A stretch of 64,000 bases of DNA. It comes from CAYZUC01 sp964481705 (GTDB taxonomy: Bacteria; Bacillota; Clostridia; Lachnospirales; Lachnospiraceae). Positions 1-8,923 of this stretch are shown piece by piece. A program made the translations under genes and the position numbers. Location: NCBI GenBank assembly GCA_964481705.1, contig CAYZUC010000002.1, positions 1-64,000 on the forward strand, given 5' to 3'. The notes under the pieces were generated by a model. It was not told where the DNA came from. It searched no databases and was given only the letters and a program-made list of their open reading frames with translations. Numbering within the stretch: the stretch's first letter is position 1; every line of letters starts with the position of its first letter.

Positions 1-60
1 GAGGTTTCTCTTTATTCAATTGGCGTTATTTCTGAATTACAGGAATGCTCCTATAATAAG

Positions 61-94
61 ACTGTGGTAGTCTGTATCTACAGACTACCACAGT
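61..94. repeat. 15-bp perfect inverted repeat, possible terminator
   Basis: Two perfectly complementary 15-base arms (61-75 and 80-94) flank a 4-base loop ATCT. This would form a very stable RNA hairpin on either strand. It lies downstream of the minus-strand acetyltransferase gene, so it could end that transcript. The tail after the hairpin is not a clean U tract, so a terminator call is uncertain and a mobile-element end cannot be excluded. Confidence 0.6.
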
Positions 95-97
95 AGT

Positions 98-119
98 TTG
101 GACATGTCAATCTGTCCAA
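98..119. repeat. Short inverted repeat TTGGACA/TGTCCAA
   Basis: Seven-base arms at 98-104 and 113-119 flank an 8-base spacer, just 3' of the acetyltransferase stop on the minus strand. It may be a second weak hairpin of the transcription end or a protein site. No function can be assigned from the sequence. Confidence 0.35.
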
Positions 120-156
120 TTCTTAATATTTTCTTTATACGAAATCGCTGGTAAAC

Positions 157-786
157 TTAAAATGGATGATTCAGATAATTCTGAATTTTCTCCGCGAGTC
201 TTCCCACATGAAGTCCATCCACAAAAGAATGATGACCCTGAATAGAAAGCGGCATATACTTCCTTCCATCCTTTTCATAGAACTTGCCCCAGTCAAACAA
301 AGGTGTTGCTGCATCCTTTTTTCCTGAAATCGTATGTGAGATATGGAGATAGCTTACCCATGGCATGGGAGAACACTGAAATACATCCGTTCCAAGCGGT
401 CCTGTAAAATAAGGCTCCTGTTCATGTGCCATCCTCTTTGCAAATGGTTCATATTCATCTAAGGAATCCAGTAAAGGAACATTCACGACCTTAAACAACT
501 CCGTTTCCGGATTCAAATAGGTAAATGCCGTATCAATTCGATCAAACAACACTACCTTTCCGTCGAGAAATCGGTATCGAAACTCTTCCACCTCATTTGC
601 ACACCTACATACCGCATAGACCATTGCAATCGTAAATGAATAATCCTTTCTCTTGATCTGCTCATAGAACTCCGTAACATCCATTTCCATAGTGACGCAA
701 AAGCAGGGCTCCACACTTCCACGAAAAACCATGCAATGCATTGCTCTTTTCCACTGACTTTCATCAATAACCTGATAGTGATTCAT
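157..786 (-). CDS. Chloramphenicol acetyltransferase-like (CAT type A fold) acyltransferase
   Basis: The 209-residue protein matches the length of type A chloramphenicol O-acetyltransferases, which move acetyl from acetyl-CoA onto a hydroxyl as trimers in the cytoplasm. The C-terminal motif HHSFVDGLH (residues 185-193) supplies the catalytic His186 and structural Asp190. The N-terminal W-K-R region and an internal FTGPLG segment also fit. A GGGAG ribosome site precedes the ATG. The start lies inside the 3' end of the upstream regulator gene (23-base overlap), so translation is probably coupled. Many CAT-like proteins of gut Firmicutes are not proven resistance enzymes, so the substrate may be chloramphenicol or another alcohol. 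Confidence 0.85.
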   Translation of the reverse strand: MNHYQVIDESQWKRAMHCMVFRGSVEPCFCVTMEMDVTEFYEQIKRKDYSFTIAMVYAVCRCANEVEEFRYRFLDGKVVLFDRIDTAFTYLNPETELFKVVNVPLLDSLDEYEPFAKRMAHEQEPYFTGPLGTDVFQCSPMPWVSYLHISHTISGKKDAATPLFDWGKFYEKDGRKYMPLSIQGHHSFVDGLHVGRLAEKIQNYLNHPF

Positions 787-3313
787 ATGATTTCTCCCTC
801 TCGTTAAACTCTCTTTCTTTTGTTACATCTGTGACAACAGCAACGATTACCTCTCCGTACCTTTCCATACGCATAATAGATGCATTCGCGCAAATATAGG
901 CGATTTCACCATTCTTCTTTCTACATCGATAATCAATGGTTGCTGGAATCTTATCTTTCTTTAACGTCCTTACCCTGTTCATTACATCATCAAAATCCTC
1001 GCGAAGAATCAATGACATAACATCAATCTCCTCCTCTATTGCGAGCTCTTCTGTATATCCAAACAAACGGTAATACTTATCATTGTTGAAGATTACGGTT
1101 GCAATACCAGAATCATCAATCTGTACTACAGAAACACCACCATTGATATTCTGCATAATCGCACGCAGCTGTTCCGCGCTTTCCCTCTCTTTCTGCTCAG
1201 CTGCTATTCTCTTTTGTTCCGCAATCTTCTGCTCGGAAATATCTTCTATCAAACAATAGAATAAATAGCCCTCGCCGGATCTTGCAATAACACGCATAAG
1301 AGCCCGAACATAAACAGGAATTTCTACATTTACAAAATTCTGAAACTGTGCTTCAAATAAAACCTCTTCCTTTGTTTCAATCGCCTGTTTCATATTCCTT
1401 ATGATGATTTGTCTATTCTCTTCATTCACATGTTCATTAAAGTCAGCTGTCAGGATTTCGCTCTCCGTCATCTTGCCTCCCGAGAGAATTCGCACATATT
1501 TCTCATTCACTCGAAGAAGCTCTACATGATTTTTATCACACTCAAAAATACATGCTCCACCCACAAAGCTGTTAAAAATTAGTGTCTCCATGGATGCAGG
1601 ACTCCAAAATGCTTCGATATCATAGGTCTCTACCTTTTCCATTGACAATACGGTCTCTTCCTTATCACTCTCCTGTAGAATTCGTTGGTAATCCGGTTTT
1701 GTAAGAGGTTTGGAATATAAATATCCCTGGATATAATTACACCCGATTGATTTCAGGAAATTGGCCTGTTCGATTGTCTCAACACCCTCTGCTATAATAG
1801 TCATCCCAATCCATCTGGCCATGCGTATTACGGATGCAATAATATTACCACCCTTATCGGTATTTTCACCACTTTCTAAGAATTTCATATCAAGCTTGAT
1901 GATATCGGATGGAACATCCTTTAAAGTATTCAAGGAAGAATATCCACTTCCAAAATCATCAATTTCAACCAGAAATCCATTTGATTTAAACTCTTCAACA
2001 ACCTTAATGATCTGTATACTTGATTCTGTAAAAGCAGATTCCGTAATCTCGAGTCTAAGTAAATCAGGAGTAAGGTGATATCTGTGAATCAACTGAACAA
2101 TATAATCACTGAGCTTGTCCTGAAAAATGTCGTAACGGGAGATATTGACCGAGATGGGCATCGGTTTTCTGCCTTCGTCAATCAACTCACGAAGAAAAAT
2201 ACAACTCTGTTCCCATACAAATTTATCTATTTCATAAACAAATCCATTCTTCTCGAAAATAGGAATAAATACGCCCGGAGGTATCAATCCTTTTACCGGG
2301 TGACGCCAACGTACCAATGCCTCTGAACCAATCAAAGCTCCAGTCTCATGATTATACTGTGGCTGAAACCAAACCTCAAACTGCTTCTTGGCAAGTGCGT
2401 CCTTCATTTCACTTACAATTTCCTGCTCTCCAATGATTCTCTGGCGCATACACTCCTGATAAACAGCAACATGTTCGTCATAACGTCCCTTAATAGTAGC
2501 CTTAGCAATCATCGCACGATCGTACATGGCGCTTGCAGAAAGTGTCTTATCCTCAATAACATAGCGACCCACACTGAATGTCAAGGTCTTAGAAAGATCA
2601 TTGATCATAGCGGCTTTGGTTGCTATTTCCTGTACCTCGACAGAGTTCATGATTGCTGATGGATACAGAATAGCAAAATTATCTGCGTTAATACGACAAC
2701 AAACCCCATCTCTGCGGGTAAAGAACTCCAAGAATTGTTTGCCTATCGTCCGCAGAACCTCATCACCCTTCTTTGTGCCATAAAGGTCATTGACTACCTT
2801 AAACTGATCAATATCAAAACAGGATAGAACATAATACCCCTTCTCTTTGCTCCTGACCATTTTTTCTACAACTTCTAAAAAAGCGTGTCTACTATACAAA
2901 CCGGTCAAGGAATCCGTCTTTCTTGCATTTATTTCAGCAGAATTTTCGCGCAGCCGAATACAATTCCAGAGTCTGCATCGAAGTGCTTCTGCATCAAATG
3001 GCTTTATAATATAATCATTTGCTCCCAACTGTAATGCTCTTCGCTCGCTACCCTCATCAACCGTCTGTACCAAAACGGGGACATTACTAAACTGCGGATC
3101 CTCCCGAATCAGTTTTAACGTCTCGTACCCATCCATTATCGGCATAATTAAATCCAATAAAACTGCAGAAACTTCATTCTCACTCCGTAGCATATCCAAT
3201 GCTTCCTGCCCATTCTCGGCCAGTATTACCTTAAAATCATTCTTCTCCAGAAATTTTCTGAGTACGCTTCTCGATATTTCCTCATCATCCACTACCAATA
3301 CTTTTCTCTTCAT
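764..3313 (-). CDS. REC-GGDEF(degenerate)-EAL-PAS-PAS signalling protein
   Basis: This is an 849-residue cytoplasmic response regulator linked to cyclic-di-GMP. The receiver domain is residues 1-120, with phosphoacceptor Asp54 in VLLDLIMP. The GGDEF domain follows (about 155-310), but its signature is replaced by NADNF, so cyclase activity is probably lost. The EAL domain (about 325-570) keeps SEALVRW, LEITES, DDFGSGYSSL and AEGVET, so phosphodiesterase activity is likely. Two PAS folds occupy the C-terminus. I chose the ATG at 3313: longer in-frame starts up to 3382 fall inside the promoter itself, and a GGTGTGGGGA site precedes this ATG. The CAT-like gene overlaps its end. Confidence 0.88.
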   Translation of the reverse strand: MKRKVLVVDDEEISRSVLRKFLEKNDFKVILAENGQEALDMLRSENEVSAVLLDLIMPIMDGYETLKLIREDPQFSNVPVLVQTVDEGSERRALQLGANDYIIKPFDAEALRCRLWNCIRLRENSAEINARKTDSLTGLYSRHAFLEVVEKMVRSKEKGYYVLSCFDIDQFKVVNDLYGTKKGDEVLRTIGKQFLEFFTRRDGVCCRINADNFAILYPSAIMNSVEVQEIATKAAMINDLSKTLTFSVGRYVIEDKTLSASAMYDRAMIAKATIKGRYDEHVAVYQECMRQRIIGEQEIVSEMKDALAKKQFEVWFQPQYNHETGALIGSEALVRWRHPVKGLIPPGVFIPIFEKNGFVYEIDKFVWEQSCIFLRELIDEGRKPMPISVNISRYDIFQDKLSDYIVQLIHRYHLTPDLLRLEITESAFTESSIQIIKVVEEFKSNGFLVEIDDFGSGYSSLNTLKDVPSDIIKLDMKFLESGENTDKGGNIIASVIRMARWIGMTIIAEGVETIEQANFLKSIGCNYIQGYLYSKPLTKPDYQRILQESDKEETVLSMEKVETYDIEAFWSPASMETLIFNSFVGGACIFECDKNHVELLRVNEKYVRILSGGKMTESEILTADFNEHVNEENRQIIIRNMKQAIETKEEVLFEAQFQNFVNVEIPVYVRALMRVIARSGEGYLFYCLIEDISEQKIAEQKRIAAEQKERESAEQLRAIMQNINGGVSVVQIDDSGIATVIFNNDKYYRLFGYTEELAIEEEIDVMSLILREDFDDVMNRVRTLKKDKIPATIDYRCRKKNGEIAYICANASIMRMERYGEVIVAVVTDVTKEREFNEREKSYESLSGY

Positions 3314-3353
3314 TCCCCACACCCCATTTGCATTGATCGATACATTCCCATTA

Positions 3354-3382
3354 ATTATACAATTATCCCATGTTTTGGTCAA
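3354..3382 (-). promoter_or_regulatory. Sigma-70 promoter for the REC-GGDEF-EAL gene
   Basis: On the minus strand, TTGACC (3382-3377) and TATAAT (3359-3354) are separated by exactly 17 bases. This is 41 bases upstream of the ATG at 3313. Confidence 0.8.
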
Positions 3383-3433
3383 TAGTCAGATAATTTGATT
3401 TTATATGACAAGTATTCTTTTTTGATTTCTTAA

Positions 3434-3462
3434 TTGACAGTTCTCGTACGATTGCATAGAAT
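3434..3462 (+). promoter_or_regulatory. Sigma-70 promoter for the SIMPL-domain gene
   Basis: TTGACA (3434-3439) and TAGAAT (3457-3462) have a 17-base spacer. The element lies about 65 bases upstream of the coding start and back-to-back with the minus-strand promoter. Confidence 0.8.
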
Positions 3463-3525
3463 AAAATCATATGGATAGAAACCAATGGGAGCTTATAAGA
3501 ATACATGGTTTCGGAATGGAGAAAA

Positions 3526-4329
3526 ATGAATCAGCAAAATGATGAAACAAGAAAAGAACCCAAAGTACAGATGAGAAAGCAGGTTCGCTCTCATGGCATC
3601 GTCATTGCCCTAATCAGTGGATTTTGCTTAATTATATGTACCGGTATTCTGGTATATGGATTACTGAATTTTAAAGTAAGAGGAAACGCTTCCGGCATCA
3701 CAGCGACAGGATCTGCAAGTTGTGATTTTGAATCCGATCTGATTGTATGGAGAGGAAGCTTTTCTACCTTTGGAGAGACAACGGACTCTGCTTACCGAAG
3801 CATCAAGCACGACAGTGATGCAATTAAGAAATACCTCTTAGATAACGGTATCAAAGAAGATGAGATGGTATTCAGTTCTGTAAACATTAGCAAACGTTAT
3901 AACTCCTTATATAATGATGAGGGGAATGTTATCGGCGATGAATTTCAAGGTTATGACCTTTATCAGGATGTCAAGATCACCTCTACCGATGTAGACCGTG
4001 TAGAGCAGATTTCAAGAGATATCTCGGGTTTGATTGAGTCTGGCATTGAATTTACCTCAGAATCTCCCGAATACTACTATACAAAGCTGGATGAGCTTAA
4101 GCTCCAGCTAATCGAGGATGCTACAAAGAATGCAAAAGAAAGAATCGATATCATGGCCGGAGGCACAGGTGCCGCAACTGGTGAGCTTTCAGATGCAACC
4201 CTTGGTGTTTTCCAGATTACAGCAACAAACTCTGCAGATGAGGATTACAGCTATGGTGGCACATTTAATACGAGTTCTCGCCAAAAAACAGCAACCATAA
4301 CGGTAAAGCTCAACTACAGTGCTCGATAA
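3526..4329 (+). CDS. SIMPL domain-containing (DUF541) membrane-anchored protein
   Basis: The protein is 267 residues. A charged cytoplasmic N-terminus is followed by one hydrophobic segment (about residues 18-44). The rest is an extracytoplasmic domain of the SIMPL/DUF541 (BP26-like) type, seen in the GSASCDFESDLIVWRGSF start, the KKYLLDNGIKEDEM region and the closing ATITVKLNY strand. Family members oligomerise at the cell envelope; their biochemical role is poorly defined. The ATG at 3526 has a close GGAG site. An in-frame ATG at 3505 with a more distant GGGAG is an alternative that adds seven residues. It has its own promoter and is convergent with ygfK. Confidence 0.8.
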   Translation: MNQQNDETRKEPKVQMRKQVRSHGIVIALISGFCLIICTGILVYGLLNFKVRGNASGITATGSASCDFESDLIVWRGSFSTFGETTDSAYRSIKHDSDAIKKYLLDNGIKEDEMVFSSVNISKRYNSLYNDEGNVIGDEFQGYDLYQDVKITSTDVDRVEQISRDISGLIESGIEFTSESPEYYYTKLDELKLQLIEDATKNAKERIDIMAGGTGAATGELSDATLGVFQITATNSADEDYSYGGTFNTSSRQKTATITVKLNYSAR

Positions 4330-4347
4330 AGCCTCGTCTGAGGCTTT
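4328..4347. terminator. Bidirectional hairpin between SIMPL gene and ygfK
   Basis: AAAGCCTC (4328-4335) and GAGGCTTT (4340-4347) pair around a GTCT loop, starting at the SIMPL stop codon and overlapping the ygfK stop codon. U tracts are short on both strands, so termination may be partial. Its position between convergent genes supports the call. Confidence 0.65.
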
Positions 4348-7300
4348 AAGCATTCGTTTGTTTTAGCAGATATTCATAGTCCCTGAATATTGTCTTAACA
4401 AGCAGAATCAGATCCCCAGGAAGCTGTTCCGGGGCTTCCATATACCATCTCCAAGTCTTTCCCTGATATCTTACCATGGCTTCAACAGTGGAAATGTCGA
4501 TTACGCAAAATCCCTCATTACTGCTGTCAGCCATGTCTTCCAGCGTTGCAAACAACGTGAATTTATCCCGATATGGCGCTCCCGAGTAGGGACAAAAGCT
4601 TTCACAATTTCCACATTGATTACATAGATAATCCAGGTGGATAATCTGTGGCTTTTTATAACCCGGAATCCAGATGGGAACATTGGCACGATTGGGACAC
4701 ACATCAACGCAATTAGAACATACGGCAGAACAGCTAAGGCATCGATCTCGATCCAATTCCCCTTCTCTTCGCTCTAAGAGGATTCCCTTTCTGCGATTTG
4801 CCTCCCCCTCATTATGTAATGAGAAGGTTATCTCCTTTACTTGGTCTCCTGCAATTGCTACTGCTGCTTTTCTCGCATCTGCTATTGCATCCACGATAAT
4901 AGAAGGACCCCTTCTGGAATCTCCGATAATATAGAAGCCCGGTTTACTGGATTCCATAGTTTCCGGGTTCACAACCGGAAGGCCTCGCTTGTCTACATCG
5001 AAAAACGCATCTTTAAAATAACCCGTTTCCACTCGCTCTCCCACTGCTTCAATTAATGTGTCCGCTGATATCTTTACGATTTTATTTGTAATAGTAACTT
5101 TGTTTTTCCCTGACTGGTCAGGTTCACCCAGCTTCGTTCTGTAACAGATCAATTCACCATCCGCCAAGGAGGCAGGAACCAGCATCTCGCAGATTTCAAT
5201 TCCTTCTTCTAATGCTATTTTTATTTCTTCTTCATCCGCAGGCATATTACGGCGATCTCTACGATATACGATTTTAACATTTTTTACGCCATCATTTCTT
5301 TTTGCTGTTCTTGCACAATCGATTGCCGTACTTCCTCCACCAACAACCACTACATTCTCACCAAGCTTAAGCTTGCCATACATCTCTGCAAACTCATCCA
5401 GAAAATCAACTGCTCCCCAATACTCTCCTTGTTCTAACCCCAAATCTCCCGGAAGAGAAGCACCTACTGCAAGAATGACTGCATCATAGCTGGGGCAGTC
5501 AAAGCTGATCGGATCAAAGATTTCTGCTCCTGTTTGTATCTTAACTCCCAACTGTTCCAATAACGCTACATCTTTATCGATGGTTTCCCAGTCAATACGG
5601 AATTCCGGTATCGCATAACGTATGATTCCACCGAGTCGATTTCTTTTCTCAAATATTTTAACCTGTGCTCCTGCACGTGCTAAAAAGAATGCCGCCGCCA
5701 TTCCGGCTGGACCGCCTCCTATGATTGCAACCTTGGCACGACTTTTACCGGTCGCCTTCAGAAAATCAAGATTTTCTTTACATGCTTCTTCTGCAATATG
5801 GAGCTTTGCATTTCGTATCTGAATCGGTGACTCATAAAATCGTCGGGTACACCTTCTCATACACTTTGCCGGACATAAGGTACCGGTTATAAACGGAAGG
5901 GGATTCCGGTTTACGATGGACAGTAATGCATCCTGATATTTCCCTTCCTCCGCAAGGTACATATAAGTATCTACATCCTGATGTATGGGGCATTCCTGCT
6001 GACATGGTGAAACAAAGCAATCCAATAAAGGAATTTTTCCTGTCTCTTTACCTGATTTACCTGTCTCATTAGTTTTTCTGTAATACGTATCCTCCCTTGC
6101 AGAGGCAATCTCAGCCCTAACCGCTTCAAGATTAACCTTCCTGAATACCCCTGGCATTACCATAAGCTGCTTTTCCGCTATTTGCTTTAATCTCTGATAG
6201 CCACCGGGCTTCAAGAGTGTAGTAGCCATTGTCACCGGCCAGATACCACATTCCACGATGTGGTCGATGTTGTGGTAATCTGCTCCTCCGGCATAAAAAA
6301 CTCTGAGTCTGCCATCAAACGCTTCTGAGAGTCTCTCAACTACCGTCATCGATAAAATATAAAGTGGCTTACCAGACATATACATTTCCTTACTTCCAAG
6401 TTCTCCAGCTGTTACTTCAAGAGGAAACGTATTTGTAAGCTTTACTCCAAATTCCAGCGATTCCTTTTCTGCCAATTCCATAAGTCTGCCAAACATAGGC
6501 ACAGCATCTTCCAATTGTAAATCCTCATCAAAATGCTTTTGCGGAAAAGACATATAGCCATAGCCTAAATCATCCAGAGTCTTTCTGGCCAGCGAGTAAT
6601 CAAGAATCGTAGGATTGCACTTTATCAACGTATGTAGTTTCTTCTCTTTCATGAGGTATTCTGCAATACTCTCAATCTCTGTGGGCGGACAGCCATGTAG
6701 AGTCGACACCGTCACAGAATTACATATGTTGGGAGAAATACGCAAAACATCTGCTTCACTCATTTTCGTAAACAAATCTAAATGAGATAAAAGGTATTCC
6801 TGACATGCACGAAAACACTCGGTATTTGCGGCATCTTTCATATTTTCAATAAACGTATCTAATTTCTTAGACTTAATTCCTTCCAAATCATATCCAACAC
6901 TTATATTAAACTGGAAGCCTTCCATGTCTCCCAGCCCAAATTCTTTGGCAAGAACTGCCAACAGAAACCATGCTTTAATGTATTCATCCTGTGCCTCTGA
7001 AACCTTGAGCTCAGTAGACCATTCACAATTATATCCTTCATCATCAGCTTTGATACAAGGCTTAAATACACAGGCTGCGAGCACATTACCATCAATCTTC
7101 TGTACGGTCTTTAATTCAAAGAAACGAGCTCCTGCATAATAAGCCGCTACTATATTTTGTGCCATCTGACTATGAGGACCTGCTGCCGGTCCTACAACAG
7201 TTTCCAGCTTACGTCCAAACAACCAGGAAAACGATTCTTTTTTTGCATAAAAAGGTCGATGTACTCCAAATACTGTTCTGCTCCTTTTGGGTCCATCGAG

Positions 7301-7351
7301 CATCCACTGAATCAGTTCCGGAAAGGGCATACTTGTTATCCTGCTACTCAT
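4346..7351 (-). CDS. ygfK: YgfK-like putative selenate reductase / flavin-FeS oxidoreductase subunit
   Basis: This is a 1001-residue multidomain oxidoreductase. The N-terminal third resembles a dihydroorotate-dehydrogenase-like FMN barrel (TLHGCPPTEIE and LIKCNPTILDY). A GltD-like part follows, with Cys clusters (CQQECPIHQD, CPAKCMRRC), an FAD motif GGGPAGMAAA and a second nucleotide motif VVGGGSTAIDCA. The C-terminus carries ferredoxin-type clusters (CSNCVDVCP, CNQCGNCESFCP). YgfK is named a selenate reductase subunit. In purine-degrading clusters it is inferred to move electrons during anaerobic urate/xanthine breakdown. AGGAGG sits five bases before the ATG at 7351, so this start is preferred over one five codons upstream. 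It follows ssnA by 17 bases in one operon. Confidence 0.9.
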   Translation of the reverse strand: MSSRITSMPFPELIQWMLDGPKRSRTVFGVHRPFYAKKESFSWLFGRKLETVVGPAAGPHSQMAQNIVAAYYAGARFFELKTVQKIDGNVLAACVFKPCIKADDEGYNCEWSTELKVSEAQDEYIKAWFLLAVLAKEFGLGDMEGFQFNISVGYDLEGIKSKKLDTFIENMKDAANTECFRACQEYLLSHLDLFTKMSEADVLRISPNICNSVTVSTLHGCPPTEIESIAEYLMKEKKLHTLIKCNPTILDYSLARKTLDDLGYGYMSFPQKHFDEDLQLEDAVPMFGRLMELAEKESLEFGVKLTNTFPLEVTAGELGSKEMYMSGKPLYILSMTVVERLSEAFDGRLRVFYAGGADYHNIDHIVECGIWPVTMATTLLKPGGYQRLKQIAEKQLMVMPGVFRKVNLEAVRAEIASAREDTYYRKTNETGKSGKETGKIPLLDCFVSPCQQECPIHQDVDTYMYLAEEGKYQDALLSIVNRNPLPFITGTLCPAKCMRRCTRRFYESPIQIRNAKLHIAEEACKENLDFLKATGKSRAKVAIIGGGPAGMAAAFFLARAGAQVKIFEKRNRLGGIIRYAIPEFRIDWETIDKDVALLEQLGVKIQTGAEIFDPISFDCPSYDAVILAVGASLPGDLGLEQGEYWGAVDFLDEFAEMYGKLKLGENVVVVGGGSTAIDCARTAKRNDGVKNVKIVYRRDRRNMPADEEEIKIALEEGIEICEMLVPASLADGELICYRTKLGEPDQSGKNKVTITNKIVKISADTLIEAVGERVETGYFKDAFFDVDKRGLPVVNPETMESSKPGFYIIGDSRRGPSIIVDAIADARKAAVAIAGDQVKEITFSLHNEGEANRRKGILLERREGELDRDRCLSCSAVCSNCVDVCPNRANVPIWIPGYKKPQIIHLDYLCNQCGNCESFCPYSGAPYRDKFTLFATLEDMADSSNEGFCVIDISTVEAMVRYQGKTWRWYMEAPEQLPGDLILLVKTIFRDYEYLLKQTNA

Positions 7352-7368
7352 GATTCTCCTCCTCATCC

Positions 7369-8700
7369 CTACTCATTTATTTTCTTCCATAGCTTTGCAG
7401 ATTCTTCTCTTGCTTCCGCCATGACTTTTTCCACATCTATTTCACATAATTCGCGATTTTGCATCAGCACCTTACCATTCGCAATGGTAGTCACCACATC
7501 ATGTCCTGTCATGCCAAACAAGATATGGCTATTGATATTATCTGCATTCATCGGCGTCGGTGGATTGTAATCCAGTACTATCACATCAGCCGCTGCATTC
7601 TTCTCCAGCACGCCAAGCTTCTGTTGGAAGTAACGGTTTGCTATCCTTGCATTGTTTTCAAATAGCATCTCTGGAATCTCTGACCATGCAGCATTGGCAT
7701 CACATAAATGATGCTTATGAAGGATATTTGCCACTTTATACGATTCGAGCATGTCATGCGTATATCCATCTGTACCAAGACCTGTCAGTATTCCACGTTG
7801 CATAAACTCCATAATCGGAGGGCAGCCACAAGCATTTCCCATATTTGACTCGGGATTATGAACTACCATCGTTTCGGTATCCGAAATCAATTCCATCTCA
7901 TGAGGATTCACATAAATACAATGGGCCAGCAACGTATTTTGTCCCAATATATCCATATCATACAAACGGTCGACGATTCTCTTTCCATGCTCTTTCAGAC
8001 AAGCGTGCAGATCTTCAATTCCCTCAGCAACATGTATGTGATAGCCAATTCCTTCCGGTGTGTTCTGTGCAGCGTATGCAAAGGTCTCATCCGATATGGT
8101 GAACTGTGCATGCATACCCATCATTCCGGCTATCCGGTTAGAATCATCTTTCCTTGCATACTCAATAAAATGTGCATTCTCCAAAACTGCTTCACGCGCT
8201 TTCTCTTTTCCGTCACGGTCTGAAACTTCGTAACACAGACATGCGCGAATACCAGTCTCTTTTGCAGCATCAGCTATAAGGAAAAGACTGTCGGTGATCG
8301 ATCCAAAGCTTGCATGATGATCAAATATGGTGGTTACGCCATTTCGTATACAGGAAATCATCGTATCCAATGCACTGTAACGAATCTGAGCCGGAGTTAA
8401 GGCTCGGTCTATCGTCCACCACTGTCCATCCAGAATATCAAGAAACCCTTGTGGATGATATCCACGAATGGACAAGCCACGAGCCATAGCACTATAAATG
8501 TGTTCATGCGTATTAATCATTCCCGGCATGATAACATTTCCTTTTACATCCATAAATTCAACCTTTGGATATTGCTTCATTATATCCGCCGTATTACCTA
8601 TATCTATCACTTTTGTATCATCCAACACTACTGCTCCGTCCTCAAAAAAAGGACATGACTGACTGCGTGTGATTAATTTGCCATTTCCAATTATAAGCAT
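7369..8700 (-). CDS. ssnA: SsnA-type amidohydrolase
   Basis: The 443-residue cytoplasmic metal-dependent aminohydrolase belongs to the SsnA/guanine-deaminase-like branch of the amidohydrolase superfamily. Metal and catalytic positions are visible in order: NTHEHIY (about residue 63), the mid-barrel MHAQFT, YHIHVAEG, LLAHCIY and LGTDGYTHD. SsnA is a constant member of ygfK/ygeX-type purine clusters, where it is believed to hydrolyse a nitrogenous purine-derived intermediate; the exact substrate is not settled. A run of five G precedes the ATG. It is the first gene of the ssnA-ygfK operon and is divergent from ygeX. Confidence 0.9.
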   Translation of the reverse strand: MLIIGNGKLITRSQSCPFFEDGAVVLDDTKVIDIGNTADIMKQYPKVEFMDVKGNVIMPGMINTHEHIYSAMARGLSIRGYHPQGFLDILDGQWWTIDRALTPAQIRYSALDTMISCIRNGVTTIFDHHASFGSITDSLFLIADAAKETGIRACLCYEVSDRDGKEKAREAVLENAHFIEYARKDDSNRIAGMMGMHAQFTISDETFAYAAQNTPEGIGYHIHVAEGIEDLHACLKEHGKRIVDRLYDMDILGQNTLLAHCIYVNPHEMELISDTETMVVHNPESNMGNACGCPPIMEFMQRGILTGLGTDGYTHDMLESYKVANILHKHHLCDANAAWSEIPEMLFENNARIANRYFQQKLGVLEKNAAADVIVLDYNPPTPMNADNINSHILFGMTGHDVVTTIANGKVLMQNRELCEIDVEKVMAEAREESAKLWKKINE

Positions 8701-8923
8701 CGACTATCCCCCTGACTTTGTTACATATTCTTATTTATTATGACATTTTTTGTGGAATTAATAAAGCAAAAAATGACAATTTATACAATTCTATTATTTG
8801 CCCAAAATTTATACCATCTTCTTTGTATTTTCTAATAATTTTGTGAATTAATTATTGATTTTCTAAATATTTGTTATATGATTAGGATAAAGATGTCAAA
8901 CGTTAAGAAGAGGAGATTTTACA
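8701..8923. promoter_or_regulatory. AT-rich divergent control region between ssnA and ygeX
   Basis: The 223 bases hold no gene. The region is strongly AT-rich and must carry the promoters of both purine operons. A plus-strand promoter candidate is listed separately. On the minus strand CATAAT occurs about 50 bases before ssnA but lacks a convincing -35. I see no perfect long palindrome that would define an operator. Confidence 0.6.
8841..8869 (+). promoter_or_regulatory. Candidate promoter for ygeX-ygeY-ygeW-arcC
   Basis: TTGTGA (8841-8846) and TAAATA (8864-8869) are spaced by 17 bases, about 55 bases upstream of the ygeX start. The match is moderate in a region where AT-rich matches arise easily. 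Confidence 0.45.

Noticed and set aside
3314..3382. Longer start for the REC-GGDEF-EAL gene
   Set aside because: The extra codons coincide with a 17-base-spaced TTGACC/TATAAT promoter, and the receiver domain begins at the ATG at 3313.
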